The notes beneath the pieces were generated by a model that saw only the letters and a program-made list of their open reading frames with translations, searched no databases and was not told the DNA's origin. This document shows, in pieces, positions 35,901-47,010 of a DNA stretch of 64,000 nucleotides. The stretch spans positions 3,698,001 through 3,762,000 of the forward strand of contig CANJKZ010000008.1 in the NCBI GenBank assembly GCA_947471745.1. Reading direction: 5' to 3'. The position numbers and the translations under genes were made by a program. Every line of letters begins with the position of its first letter. The stretch's first letter is position 1. The stretch is from Closterium sp. Naga37s-1 (Eukaryota > Streptophyta > Zygnematophyceae > Desmidiales > Closteriaceae).

Positions 35901-35914
35901 CGCGAGGCAGCCAT
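29912..35914 (-). CDS. Secreted S41-family (tail-specific/CPAF-like) peptidase
   Basis: Predicted serine peptidase of clan SK. Exons: 35914-35466, 35302-34962, 34789-34713, 34573-34350, 34162-33814, 33440-33328, 30692-29912; phases agree and give 777 residues. Residues 1-38 form a signal peptide (Arg-rich start, LLPVLVLALLLQ core, SASA), followed by a Pro/Ala linker and a region with LNDGHSAFSP. A PDZ-like segment (EGRQVVAINGDKAEDF) precedes the catalytic part, IIIDVRGNGGGS and SDGNCFSACAI; the serine of FSAC is the likely nucleophile. The DGxCxSxC pattern resembles fungal and other secreted S41 proteins more than plastid CtpA. The substrate is unknown. Intron 6 contains the 11-bp array, which is stop-free and fuses to exon 7 in a naive ORF scan. 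Confidence 0.85.
30834..33138. repeat. 11-bp minisatellite (ggggagcacat), about 210 copies, intron 6 of S41 gene
   Basis: The 2.3-kb array consists of ggggagcacat units with several 10-bp variants lacking one G (for example near 30923, 30987, 31657, 31732 and 31919), one 12-bp variant near 31415 and rare substitutions. Because 11 is not a multiple of 3 and no phase contains a stop, all six frames are open throughout, giving spurious ORFs of up to 1086 codons. On the gene's sense strand (ATGTGCTCCCC) there is no AG. Confidence 0.97.
33447..33575. repeat. CA/CG microsatellite in S41 intron 5
   Basis: Compound (CA)n, (CG)n and cacgcacag-type repeats lie just outside the acceptor of exon 6 of the S41 peptidase gene. 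Confidence 0.9.
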
Positions 35915-36393
35915 TGCGCTGCGGCAGATGGGGGACTGGGTCGGCTACGAGTCCAAGAGAGTCCCAGCGGCGGTAGCAACGCACGCTACTTGCTGGTTAG
36001 GAGGAGAACTGCGGGAATGAACTGTGAGGTGTGGATGGCCGAGCGAGTAAATATACTCCGTGGGAGAGCACGAGAGGCGAGTTTGGTTCGGAGCTTCGGC
36101 GCGAGTCGAGTCAACGATTTTCCGCCGCCGTGACGCCGCCCATGGTGTGTGCGACGAGCCCCTCCCAGTCGCCCAGTTAGGCCGGGAGCGGGGTGCGACG
36201 AGCCCCGCTCGGTCGCCCAGTAGGGAGGACGAGCCCATGGTGTGACGAGCGTCCGAACAGAACCTGCCCTGGTGTGGAGGACGAGCTCCATAATCCCTGA
36301 TTCGTCGCGCCCCTACGACACAGCCACACTGCCTTGCGACGGACTAATGCCATGCGACCTCACTACAGATTGGAAGGGCGAGGCGGCTCTGCA

Positions 36394-36490
36394 AGTCTTT
36401 CGGGTAGGTAGCTGGTGGCGAGAGGTGCAAGACATAGAAAGTCTTGTTCGGGTAGGTAGCTGGTGGCGAGAGGTGCAAGGCTTAGAAAGT
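36394..36490. repeat. 48-bp direct repeat, two copies
   Basis: Two near-identical copies beginning cgggtaggtagctggtggcg (36401 and 36449) are joined by gtcttg. Confidence 0.9.
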
Positions 36491-37687
36491 CTTGTGTGAC
36501 ACAGCCAATAGCACATAGTTGAGTTGTCTAGGGATCCGAGCGAGGGCGCATTCCTACGGATAGCCGTCGCGAAAGGATATGTCGGGGTTGATTGTGACGC
36601 CTGTTGGAAGTGATGATGTTGGTGGCATAAATTGGAACCGCGCATGTGCAAACTGTGTGGATTCGTTCCGATCAATTCCCAAATGCGTGAGTCACCACAA
36701 TTTTTTCTCGTCGCGAGCGGCTGAGAATGTCGCTCTTCGCACTCCTTGCACAAAGTTACAGTTTTTCGCAAGCAGCAGTGTAACCGGACTCGGATTTGGG
36801 GGATCGGCCACCTCCTGTGCGGCGTCTGTTCGTAAAATGGGCCCTAAACACCTCTGGAAGGTTAGAGGTTCTGAGAAAGCAGAGGAAACAGTCACCTTCC
36901 ACCATCAGGGGGGTGAATCCGTCGTGGCGCAAGACGATTCCAGACGGTGCACAGCGGTTCTCAAGCATCACCGTTTTGCACCGTGACACAAGAGAAGCCG
37001 CACAGAACAAACGAAGGACGAGCGCGGTAAACCCGCCTTTAGTAACAATGAATGACGACGTGCGTTCGTCAATTGTTTGACCACTCGTAATGGTATGCTG
37101 ACTGATGGCCCTGGGACTCTCCTATTTTTGACGGGCTGTCAGTCTGCCTACCACAAAAACGACAAAAGAATCTATGTAGAAATTCTATGCAGGAATCTGT
37201 TGGTTACCGCGTTCTTCTCTTACAGCTCCTAATTGTACGTACGTACCGCTCAAACGCGCTGCCGACATTGAAGGTCGAGGACCATCGGGGCAAGTTCGTA
37301 CGAAATACAGAAGCCGCTTGTTTAATAATCATTCGTCGCAGGTGCGTGCGTAGCTGGATGTTCGTCCTTGTCGCATGTCCCCTCTCGCGTGTGTCGCACC
37401 CAACCTCGTCTCCCTCTCGCGACGGTCTCGCAGACTCGCGCTGAGATTTAGGGTTACCGTTACGACTCAGCATGCGTGTTCAGAATTTGCGTAGTCATCC
37501 AGTCGTGATCCTAGTCACTCTTTTTCCACGTCTGTCGCGGTCAGCACGCGTTGCCATGTACGAAACAGGAGTGACGACTAGTCGCGATTTCCAGCGTTGC
37601 GCGTCCGGCGTTGCACACCCGTGGCAAGAGATGAATAGGTTGTGCTCAAGTCGCGTTTCCAGACGTCTCAAGACACGTTTCCCCGCC

Positions 37688-37918
37688 TTCCTCGCTCTGC
37701 AGTGGACGGACGGAAGTGCCAGACGAGGGCAAGCCGTGGAAGGCGGTTCAGTGAGAGCCAGCACGTGCAGGAAACTTTCGAGTCGACTTAAACGTCGCCT
37801 TCCTCGCTCTCCAGTGGACGGGCAGAAGTTCAAGACAAAGGCAAGACGAGGGCAAGCCGTGGAAGGCGGTTCAGTGAGAGCCAGCACGTGCAGGAGCGAC
37901 AGCAGGATATAGAGTCGC
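37688..37918 (+). repeat. Tandem duplication in probable PEX4 5' leader
   Basis: A segment of about 110-125 bp is duplicated; the shared block gcaagccgtggaaggcggtt occurs near 37729 and 37853, and cttcctcgctct...agtggacgg near 37690 and 37800. It ends just before the ATG|GT at 37919 that may start PEX4, so it may be leader sequence. Confidence 0.75.
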
Positions 37919-37990
37919 ATGGTGGGTGTGTCGCACGTGTATCGCATGCTGGTGACGTGTCGCATGGTAATGGGTGTATCGCATGGTGGG
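37919..37990 (+). other. Candidate PEX4 initiator: repeated tcgcATG|GT junctions
   Basis: PEX4 exon 2 is phase 0 and lacks a start. Here ATG is followed directly by GTGGGT (37919), and the same tcgcatggt junction recurs near 37963 and 37982. An exon ending in the bare ATG would give MASRSRLFKE, close to the plant MQASRARLFKE start. This is inference; no transcript evidence is available. Confidence 0.45.
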
Positions 37991-38400
37991 TGGGTGCATG
38001 TCGACTCGGTTTTTCCGTCTACCCTGTCTTTTCTGTTTTTTGCTCTCCCTTTCTTTAAGCTCCCTCACAACAAACTTTGCCTGGCTGCCTTGCAAAATTC
38101 TCCTCACATTCATCTTACATTCGTCTCAGATTCTTCCCAGATTCTTCCCAGATTCGTCTCGGACTCTTCACAGATTCGTCTCAGATTTTTGCCGTCCCTC
38201 CAAGCTGTTTCAAGGAGCTGTTCCAAGGAGCTGTTTCAAAGAGCTGTTGCTGTTTCTACCCCCGCCACTTGCAGGTGTCGCAGTGGTGGCTTTTCAAAGA
38301 GCTCAAAGATGCGCAAGGGGAGACAGAGGTAGCAGCTGACGCTGACAACTCCTATCTCCCCACCCACCCCCCTCTTTCAATCTCATTTATCCAATCCCAG

Positions 38401-39690
38401 GCGTCGCGGTCACGACTTTTCAAGGAGTTGAAGGAGGCGCAGAAGGAGGCACGGGGGCCAGCCATTGCTGACAAGTAGATTCAACTTCCCACCTACCCCT
38501 CTGTCTCACCATCATTCATTCAATCCCAGGCGTCCCGGTCGCGGCTGTTCAAGGAGTTGAAGGAGGCGCAGAGGGAGGCACGGGTAGCAGCTGAGAATGA
38601 CTATAGTTCCTACATCCCCACTTACCCGTCTGTCTCACTATCGTTCTTTCAATCCCAGGCGTCGCGGTCGCGGCTGTTCAAGGAGTTGAAGGAGGCGCAG
38701 AGGGAGGCACGGGTAGCAGCTGAGAATGACTATAGTTCCTACATCCCCACTTACCCGTCTGTCTCACTATCGTTCTTTCAATCCCAGGCGTCGCGGTCGC
38801 GGCTGTTCAAGGAGTTGAAGGAGGCACAGAAGGAGGCACGGGTAGCAGCTGAGAATGACTATAGTTCCTACATCCCCACTTACCCGTCTGTCTCACTATC
38901 GTTTTTTCAATCCCAGGCGTCGCGGTCGCGGCTGTTCAAGGAGTTGAAGGAGGCGCAGAGGGAGGCACGGGTAGCAGCTGAGAATGACTATAGTTCCTAC
39001 ATCCCCACTTACCCGTCTGTCTCACTATCGTTCTTTCAATCCCAGGCGTCGCGGTCGCGGCTGTTCAAGGAGTTGAAGGAGGCACAGAGGGAGGCACGGG
39101 TAGCAGCTGAGAATGACTATAGTTCCTACATCCCCACTTACCCGTCTGTCTCACTATCGTTCTTTCAATCCCAGGCGTCGCGGTCGCGGCTGTTTAAGGA
39201 GTTGAAGGAGGCACAGAGGGAGGCACGGGTAGCAGCTGAGAATGACTATAGTTCCTACATCCCCACTTACCCGTCTGTCTCACTATCGTTCTTTCAATCC
39301 CAGGCGTCGCGGTCGCGGCTGTTCAAGGAGTTGAAGGAGGCGCAGAGGGAGGCACGGGTAGCAGCTGAGAATGACTAGAGTTCCTACATCCCCACTTACC
39401 CGTCTGTCTCACTATCGTTCTTTCAATCCCAGGCGTCGCGGTCGCGGCTGTTCAAGGAGTTGAAGGAGGCACAGAAGGAGGCACGGGTAGCAGCTGAGAA
39501 TGACTAAAGTTCCTACATCCCCACTTACCCGTCTGTCTCACTATCGTTCTTTCAATCCCAGGCGTCGCGGTCGCGGCTGTTCAAGGAGTTGAAGGAGGCA
39601 CAGAAGGAGGCACGGGTAGCAGCTGAGAATGACTATAGTTCCTACATCCCCACTTACCCGTCTGTCTCACTATCGTTCTTTCAATCCCAG
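38401..39690 (+). repeat. 129-bp tandem array of PEX4 exon 2 acceptors
   Basis: Ten units of exactly 129 bp start at 38401; the intact exon follows at 39691. A more diverged unit precedes at about 38272. Each has the CCCAG acceptor and the first 20 or so codons of the exon (ASRSRLFKELKEAQ), then turns into intron. 129 = 43 codons, and the frame runs open from about 38557 to 39378; TAG (39376) and TAA (about 39505) close two later units. Confidence 0.96.
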
Positions 39691-41867
39691 GCGTCGCGGT
39701 CGCGGCTGTTCAAGGAGTTGAAGGAGGCACAGAAGGAGGCACGGGGGTCACCCGATGCTGACATCATCCTCAGCTGTGATGAGAGCAACATCTACAGATG
39801 GACGGCCCTGATCAATGTATGTGAGGATCGGATGGTGGTGATGTGAGATCAGCGTATACAGATGAACGGCTCTCATCAATGCACCCCACCCGGCTGGCTG
39901 TTCAGGGATACCCCCGGAATACCCCTGTGGGACCCCCACCCCCCCCCGCTCAAAGAGCAGGGGGTATCCCACCGGCTATTCTCTGTCTGCCACTCTTCTC
40001 AAAGAGCACCCCCCTCGAATATTTTCTCTCTCTCCCTTTCAAAAATTTCCACAAAGAAAGAACACCCCTTTCGAGTCCATCCATCCTATCGGTGATATGT
40101 TAGGATCTAGGTTTTGAATTGCTCAAGATGTGTCTTTGTTCTTCATATTAGCACCCGCCCTTTGTCTATCGCCAGGTTCATTACACCTGCCCACGTATTC
40201 GCATCCTTCTTTACCCCCGTGCAACTCCACCCTTCCTGCCTTTTGGTACATAGAGGCCCTGCCACGAAGCCCAAGGTTGACCCTGTGTCCGCCTTCCCTC
40301 CCCCCTCCCCCCACTCCCCTTCCCCCTTCCCCCTTCCCCCATCCCCGCCTCCCTGTTCCGCCTACCCGTGTGCCCCCTGATCGTTTCCCAGGGCCCATCT
40401 GACACGCCGTATTACGGAGGGCAATTTACCCTCGCCATCAACGTGCCGCAGCAGTACCCGCTTGTGCCGCCCCAAGTGCGGTTCGCTACCAAGGTTTTCC
40501 ACCCCAACGTGCACTTCAAGGTCAGTCAACTCCGAGTCAACGCAAGTCAACCAGGGTCTTCCACCCCAACGTGCACTTCAAGTCAAGGTCAGTCAACGCT
40601 GAGTCAACTCAAGTCAACCAGGGTCTTCCACCCCAGCGTGCACTTTAAGGTCAGTCAACTCTGAGTCAGCTCAAGTCAACCAGGGTCTTCCACCCCAGCG
40701 TGCACTTTAAGGTCAGTCAACTCTGAGTCAGCTCAAGTCAACCAGGGCCTTCCTCCCCAACGTGCACTTCAAGATGTGGCACACCATCATCGCTCTCTCA
40801 GGACGGCATGGGTCCCTGCCTTGACCCTCGTGCCCTTCGCTCGTTAATCATATCTATGTGCTGTGCCATCATCACCCTCCTTCCAACTTACTCCCCATCC
40901 ACCCGCCCCACCCTCTTCCACATCCTGCCACCCAGACGGGGGAGATTTGTTTGGACATCCTCAAGACCACATGGAGCCCTGCTTGGACCCTCACACACCT
41001 ATGTGTCATGCCATCATCACTCCCTCACTTACTTACTCCCCATCCACCCCCCCAACCCCCGCTTCCCCCCATCCCACGCCATGCCATGCAGACTGGGGAG
41101 ATCTGCTTAGACATCCTCAAGACGGCATGGAGCCCTGCTTGGACCCTCACATCTGTGTGCCGAGCCATCATCACTCTCCTCTGCCACCCTGAAGCTGACA
41201 GCCCACTCAACTGCGACTCAGGTGAGACACACGTGCATCAAGCCATCATCACTCTCCATGTGTCTAGATTAACGAGTCACTTCCGGTGGGGACCCTCACG
41301 TGTGTGTGTCGAGCCATCATCACTCTCCTCTGCCACCCCGAGGCTGACAGCCCACTCAACTGCGACTCAGGTGAAAAACATCAGGGCAGTAGAGTTAGAC
41401 AAGTCACTTCCAGCAGGGACCCTCACATCAGCGTGTCGAGCCATCATCACTCTCCCGTGCCACCCTGAAGCTGACAGCCCACTCAACTGCGGCTTAGCGC
41501 AGTTTAGCTGGCTGTCAGCCTCAGGGGTAGGTGAAGCGCATTGGATTAGTCTCTGTCTCTCGTCCCATCATCATCATCATCATCATCCTCCTGTGCGATT
41601 GTGAAGGCGGGGGCCCTCTTGGCTGTGGCTCAAGTGAGACTTCTTGAATCAGTACCTGTTTGTCGACATATGAAGTCATGACTTTCCTGCTCATGACTCT
41701 CCCTCTCATGTCCCTCCCTTTCATGAACATTCCCCCTCTCGTGTGTTTTCCCCATGGGTCCCCATCCCTCTGCAGGCAATTTGATTAGAGCTGGGGACAA
41801 CCGAGGCTACTGCTCCATGGCTCGCATGTACACTAAACTTCACGCCATGCCGCCGGCTGCAAGATGA
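39691..41867 (+). CDS. PEX4: Peroxisomal ubiquitin-conjugating enzyme E2 (PEX4), first codons unresolved
   Basis: The E2 of the peroxisome membrane that monoubiquitinates the import receptor PEX5 for recycling. Exons: 39691-39816, 40392-40520, 41092-41221, 41776-41867. They encode ASRSRLFKELKEAQ..., IYRWTALIN, the PPQVRF / HPNVHF (HPN) region, the active-site cysteine in GEICLDILKTAWSPAW, and the C-terminus to MPPAAR. The 158 residues lack only the initiator; plant PEX4 has about 157. The order and motifs match plant PEX4/UBC21 rather than other E2s. The start codon must lie on an upstream exon, and the best candidate is the ATG|GT at 37919. All four exons have partial copies beside them. Confidence 0.93.
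40521..40775 (+). repeat. Four 3'-end copies of PEX4 exon 3
   Basis: Copies of the exon end encoding VFHPNVHFK with a GTCAGTCAAC donor recur with a period of about 62-67 bp directly downstream of exon 3. None has the acceptor or the first two thirds of the exon. Confidence 0.92.
40936..41022 (+). repeat. 5'-end copy of PEX4 exon 4
   Basis: A CCCAG acceptor followed by TGEICLDILKTTWSPAWTLT coding sequence stops short of the rest of the exon. It lies upstream of intact exon 4. A more decayed piece precedes it at about 40770-40850. Confidence 0.92.
41285..41640 (+). repeat. Three 3'-end copies of PEX4 exon 4
   Basis: Copies of CRAIITLLCHPEADSPLNC with donor-like ends lie at about 41290-41373 and 41419-41500, and a decayed one at about 41560-41640. 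All are downstream of the intact exon. Confidence 0.92.
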
Positions 41868-43230
41868 AATGTTATGCTTTTAGACATTCCCTGTGGCTCG
41901 AATGTTAATAATAGGCCCCTCATACGCCACGCCACTACTAGATGTTGGGTGGTTATACATAAGCTAGCAAACACGCCATGCCGCGCATGTCATGATCGCC
42001 TGCTGCAAAGCAGCCTGTGCAAGGTGGTCTTCCAAACCAACCTGGAAATTATTGGCTTCATCGCATAAATTCTTGTTGTGAATGGTGCTTCATATGGCAG
42101 CGAATAAGCTGGGTATGGTATGGCATGTGCTTGTGGAACGGGCATTGCGGTAGCAGTCGTGTATGTACACCACCCGTCGCTTAAAGCTGCGGTCTACATA
42201 CATCTGGGTGTTTTTAGGGGGTATTTCTATTGCACACCCTTTGACACACGTTGATTCGCTTGCGAACAGGCTCCCGCTCGGAACTGTGCGTGCGACCCAG
42301 TCAAAAAAGACTGGCGGAACTACTCAGTTTCGCTAGGGACGATGGGATGGGTAAACATAATCAAGCGAAAATTTGGTTATTTCGTGAGGGTAGGAAGGGT
42401 TGGGGGAAGAATGTGCGGAAGGGCGGAAGCCCTAGGTTAAGTTTCGGGCCCTGTTCGATAACCTAACGGAACGGGGACGTGAGGTGTTGGTTCTGAGACT
42501 TTCTTCCCGAATCAGACGCGACAAAATTTTGCAAACGCTAAAAGTTCCCTAGTCCCGTTCCGTTGCAGGCGAGCCACCTGCTATCGAACAGGGTCTCGAT
42601 TGGTTTGGGAACCTCCAGTCCCCTCCCTCTTTCCGCCTCGATTGTTTCTTCACAGACAGGTACTTGGTTCACCCGGTTTTCAAGTGATAAACCAAGGCCT
42701 GTCCCTGGAGGTATGTAGACCGCAGCTTTAACGTAGGGCACCATTGAATTCGCTCTTGCAAAAGCAAGCTGTCACGTGTCACTTGGCCGGCTGTGACTTC
42801 GAAAGTTGTCGTTCCACGTCCTCCAAAGATATTGGCGCGTGTAGCTGTGGGGGGTTGGTGGCGATGGGGTGTGGGTGGGTGGGTGGGTGAGGGGGAGGGG
42901 GAGGGGGAAAGGGGGATGGTGGGACGCCTTAAACCAGGTATTTGTGCATGTAGCTGTGTGGGGGTAGTGATGGGTTGTGGGAATGGGAGAGGTACTGGAG
43001 AGCAAAACGGGAGGGAGAAGAGAGCGCATAGATAACATGGAGGCATGGTTGCATGGAAGCATGGATGACATTACAGCATGGTAACATTGGTGGCATGGCA
43101 GCATGGCATGGGTTGTGTAGGCATGATGACATGGAATGGTACCATCACATGCCTGCTTCTAACATGCTGCTTAGTCAAATGTCAGGGTCGTCACAAACCC
43201 CAACTATACCTCCCTAACAACCCTACCACC
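41868..43230. other. Convergent intergenic region PEX4 / RNase H2C
   Basis: No gene was recognised. A terminal-inverted-repeat structure (42179-42735) and G-rich low-complexity sequence (42840-42920) are the only features seen. Confidence 0.65.
42179..42735. mobile_element. Putative non-autonomous inverted-repeat (MITE-like) element
   Basis: About 28 bp around ttaaagctgcggtctacata at 42179-42207 recur inverted at 42704-42735. Nested inside is a second inverted pair, ccctgttcgata...aacggaacgggg (42449-42479), inverted at 42551-42594. The inner ends GGCCCTGTTCG resemble Tourist/hAT-like termini. No transposase is present and target-site duplications were not established. Confidence 0.5.
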
Positions 43231-44106
43231 TCAACAACCCTCTTCGCCACGGCATCTCCTTACCTCCTTGGCGATTCTCAGCCAATCACAGACTCTTGCA
43301 GGCCCATCCCCAGCCTTGGGAACTCCATCATGGTTCCAGTAGACGAAGGAGGAGAATTGCCCCACAGCCTGCCACTGTGCTGCATGCGGGAAATCAGCTG
43401 CTTCCTCTGCCTCCGAGTCTCCCTCTGCCTCTGCCCTCCCCTCTGCCTCTGCTTCTCCTACCCCCTGCTCTCTTTCCCCGCCTCTGGTTCCAGCAACGTC
43501 CAAGGCTTGCCGTTTAGAGGGAGGTTCAACAACACCTGCTTCTGCTTCTGCTGCTGTTCTTCCCTCCATTTTCTCTAATATGAGGCCTGGATAGCAGAGG
43601 AGGAGACGAGGACGACGGGAGGGCACGTTGAGAACTAGGGTTTCATATTTTGCAGGCTGATGCTGACGTTGGGGTATGCAAGAGGGAGACTAGGAAACGC
43701 AATCAACAGCCTTTCATCTCAGAATCACCTGTGTAGCCGTCAGGAAGGGAAAGACGCCTTCCCAGAAGCCTCCTGCCTCTGAACGCGGCTTCCAACGGTA
43801 TTGTGCCATCCGCCATAATCACATCTGCGATGCCAGGAAATGTCGGAAAAGATGGTCAGATTGATGCGCTATAACCATGTGACTATTCAAATGAATCCAC
43901 CAGAACATAGTGGGGACGCCGTTGAGAATTCAAGGTAAGAATGTTCCACCTTTGGCCTCGAACGGACGAAAAAAACGCGACACGGCAGCTGGTCCGTTGT
44001 GCTCAATGCAGCAGGGCAAGAGATGCACGTCAACGTCAGCGTCAACGTTTGAATCAGAAACTAACGTTTGAGGCCTGATCACCCTAATTTCGTCAGTTAT
44101 GTCCAT
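43231..44106 (-). CDS. RNASEH2C: Ribonuclease H2 subunit C (non-catalytic)
   Basis: Accessory subunit of the nuclear RNase H2 complex, which removes ribonucleotides from DNA and cleaves RNA:DNA hybrids. Exons: 44106-43950, 43824-43729, then from 43586. Motifs in order are VHLLPCCIEHNGPAAVSRFF, AFRGRRLLGRRLSLPDGYTG and, after an acidic Glu/Ala insert of about 60 residues, FVYWNHDGVP ... WLRIAKE; these follow the plant subunit C order. The 3' end is uncertain. Either exon 3 stops at the donor-like GAG|GTAAGG (43264) and a short last exon lies further left, or it reads through to the stop at 43231, adding 10 residues. I found no convincing last exon. The insert makes it longer than the roughly 150 residues usual in plants. 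Confidence 0.85.
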
Positions 44107-45728
44107 CGCTGGATGAAGAAAGATAGGCGAACCGGAGCGCAAAGACAGTCCTTGGGTCTTGAAAGAAAATGAGTCGGGTCTAGTCTAACGCAGATCCCGA
44201 GGAATTGGAACACAGCTGCGAAAATCCCCTCCGTCTCTGCGTGGGTAACCGGATAACTTGTGCGCAGTTCCCGAACTTCTACGTGTGGTTGTGCGAACTT
44301 CTGCACTATTGCACAAATATTCATCGGAAGGCAGGTAGTTATGAAGACTTGGTTTCTCATACAGACTTTGGTGAAGAAGCTTTTGGCGGAGTACAATACG
44401 TCAATGTTGTCACTGGCAAGTCAAAGTCACTGCAAAGCATAGCCACGTCACAGATGGAACGCGGGAAGCGAGGATCTCTTGCTGATTTGGCGAAAAAAAA
44501 CACGTCAACAGCTTTCAAATGATCCTCCAAGTAAAACGACCTGTCAGCGTGTCGTATCTCTCAAGCCAATTCAGTGCAGTAGTTTCGGGCATCGAAATGT
44601 TGAAGCTTGCCATTTCCTGACTGGCAAAACGCGAAGCTTACAGTATGCCGCTGCTGCTGTTACCATAAGTTCTGGTGAAGTGTACCTCTCAAAGCTCTCT
44701 CTGATGGTTGATTCGCAAACCAGGAACCAAGTTGCCTGAATAGATGTTTCTAGATGTCTATACGAGATTTGTGAGTGCTTCGGGAAATTATTATGCGCGG
44801 AAGCACCTTCAGGAAAACCACTGTAGCTGTCCATCTGAACCCACGAACGGTACACAGTGGATGAAACCAGGTGCAACAACTTAGCAAAGACAACTCTCGA
44901 AGATCTTACGTGTAGGTCCAGACGTCTTTCAAGCTGCCATTGCAAGCATCGCTGGCCAATGAACTGGCGTACGCGGGCATCCCATTCAAACACAATGAAA
45001 CGCGTCACATGCCGTGTAATAATAACGATACGATCGTACGAGGCCAGGCCCGATCTCGCGCTGCCTTGAGAAGGAATACAGGCAGTAGGATCGCCATCGG
45101 CCACATCGGATCCAACGCTGTGCCGGCCCACGTGGCAGGACTCCTCAACGTGGGAAAATCCTCGCACATGGGTCCCTCGTGCGCGTCTCAGGTCGAGCCA
45201 CCGAATGCTGATCCAAATTTCTCACCAAAATTCGAATCTCACATTCTTGGTAGGTTTAGGGGCGGACGCGGGCACGGCCGCTAGGGGAAAGTCGCGTTTG
45301 TTGGTTGAGACAGGCGCCACACGCAGCCAAACAAACCGACATTGTGTACGGCGGGAGCCATTGCCAGCTGAGCTGACCTCAGCGTCGCCGAAGAGTCCTC
45401 ATGAGAATCCTTCGCTTCCTCAACAGCCGGGAATCGACGCGTCCTCAAGCTCGTCGTCTCGTTGAGTTCCACCGCCGCTGCTCTGTGTTCTTATACTACA
45501 GGGACGGAACAATTCCTCATTATCGACAGTCCTTGCATCCGCTTCCTTGTCATCTACCTTCGGTCTTTTGTCCGCTCAGACCAGTTAATCGGTGTCTTAC
45601 AGTAGTTTTTCCTTCCGTCGAATCTATCAATAACTTTTTGGTTGAACAACCTCGACGTAGAAATATCATAGGTCATCGTGAGAAATTTCTCCCAGACTGT
45701 CAGACTGCTGCATCCGGTGGTTCTATTT
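44107..45728. other. Divergent intergenic region RNase H2C / AP2
   Basis: The region holds the promoters and leaders of two divergent genes. ORFs of up to about 200 codons exist on both strands but show no recognisable domain, and I treat them as chance. Confidence 0.65.
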
Positions 45729-46915
45729 ATGGATAATACGGACCCGGCGTTCCTACTACCCCACATTCAGAACCGGGGCGGTCCGCAAAACGCGCTCTAC
45801 AGGTTCCGCGGGGTGCGCCAGCGCACGTGGGGACGGTGGGTGGCGGAGATCCGCGACCCCGAGCGGAAGGTGCGCCAGTGGCTGGGCTCATTCGCGACGG
45901 CGGAGGAGGCCGCGCGCGCGTACGACGAGGCAGCGCTGAAGCTGTACGGATCCGACGCGCACCTCAACTTTCCCCCGCCGGGGGAAAACGATTCCGCGAA
46001 TCGCGCGCAGCGTCGCGCTGCGGCGGAGCCGGATCTAGACGTCGCTCGGGAGAATTTCGACAGGGAAATGATCAAGGCTCGTCTGTCAGGCTTGAATGGC
46101 TTGACTAATAACGGTTTCGCAGGCGTCATGCCAGGATTGACGGCCACAGGGTTGACTGGATTGACCGGATTGACCGGATTGACCGGATTGACTGGCTTGA
46201 CTGGATTAGCAGGCTTAAATGGGTTTCAGAATCACGGAGAGTCACTTCATTGTGCCGTATCGGAGAGCACATGGCGCCAGTTATCACCGCGAGCGCAGGC
46301 AGCGCTAGCGAGCATCGGCCAGGGCAAACGATTCAGTCACCAACACGGCGTTAGTAACAGCGGTGGTGGGGGCGCAGCAATTGACGGCGTGAGTGGCGGC
46401 GCTCGGGTTAGTTCGGGGGGCGGTGTGGTTCAACTGCCGGTTCAAGCAGCGGTGGGTCACTTAATCCACCCACTTGGAACGACGGCGGCGATGGCCATGG
46501 GCCCTCGCTCAGCCAGCGTGCCGAGCGGCAGCGCGACGAGCTTCACCGAAGCCGCGAGTCCCAGCCGAGTGGGCGTGGAGCTCCCGTTAGAGAAGGCCCA
46601 CAGCCTCGACGCGCTCCCCTCGTTTCAGTCACAGTCGCCAAGCGTGGGATTCAAACGGACGATCACTGATGGTGGCGCGAGACACGGGGAGTCGCAGCAG
46701 GAAGAGGTGAAGTGGCAGCGGTACCAGCGGAAGCGGAGAGCAGTGGCGGAGGAGCAGAGGGAGATGAGGGAGTTGGAGGAGCTGTTGGATAATTACAAGC
46801 AGCGGCAGCAGGTGCGGCAGTTGCTGTCGGAGGCCGATACCGTGCATCAGCGGGAGATGCTTCTGACAGGCCCGGAGGCGCAACCCATGCTGCAGCAGCA
46901 GCAGCAGCCGCAGCC

Positions 46916-47010
<95 letters not shown>

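Larger units (their letters stand above)
35915..37918. other. Divergent intergenic region S41 peptidase / PEX4
   Basis: Promoters and 5' UTRs of the two divergent genes are expected here. Short ORFs on both strands show no recognisable family. A 48-bp direct repeat lies at 36394-36490, with GACGAGCCC-rich repeats at 36150-36245. Confidence 0.65.

Noticed and set aside
38557-39378. Independent 273-codon repeat protein
   Set aside because: Each 43-codon unit is a PEX4 exon 2 start with its acceptor plus intron sequence, so it is treated as an exon-copy array.
44107-45300. ORFs of 100-200 codons between RNase H2C and AP2
   Set aside because: They have no recognisable domain, no splice continuity and no codon pattern like the neighbouring genes.
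45678-45728. AP2 start at 45678
   Set aside because: The codon there is GTG; the first in-frame ATG is at 45729.
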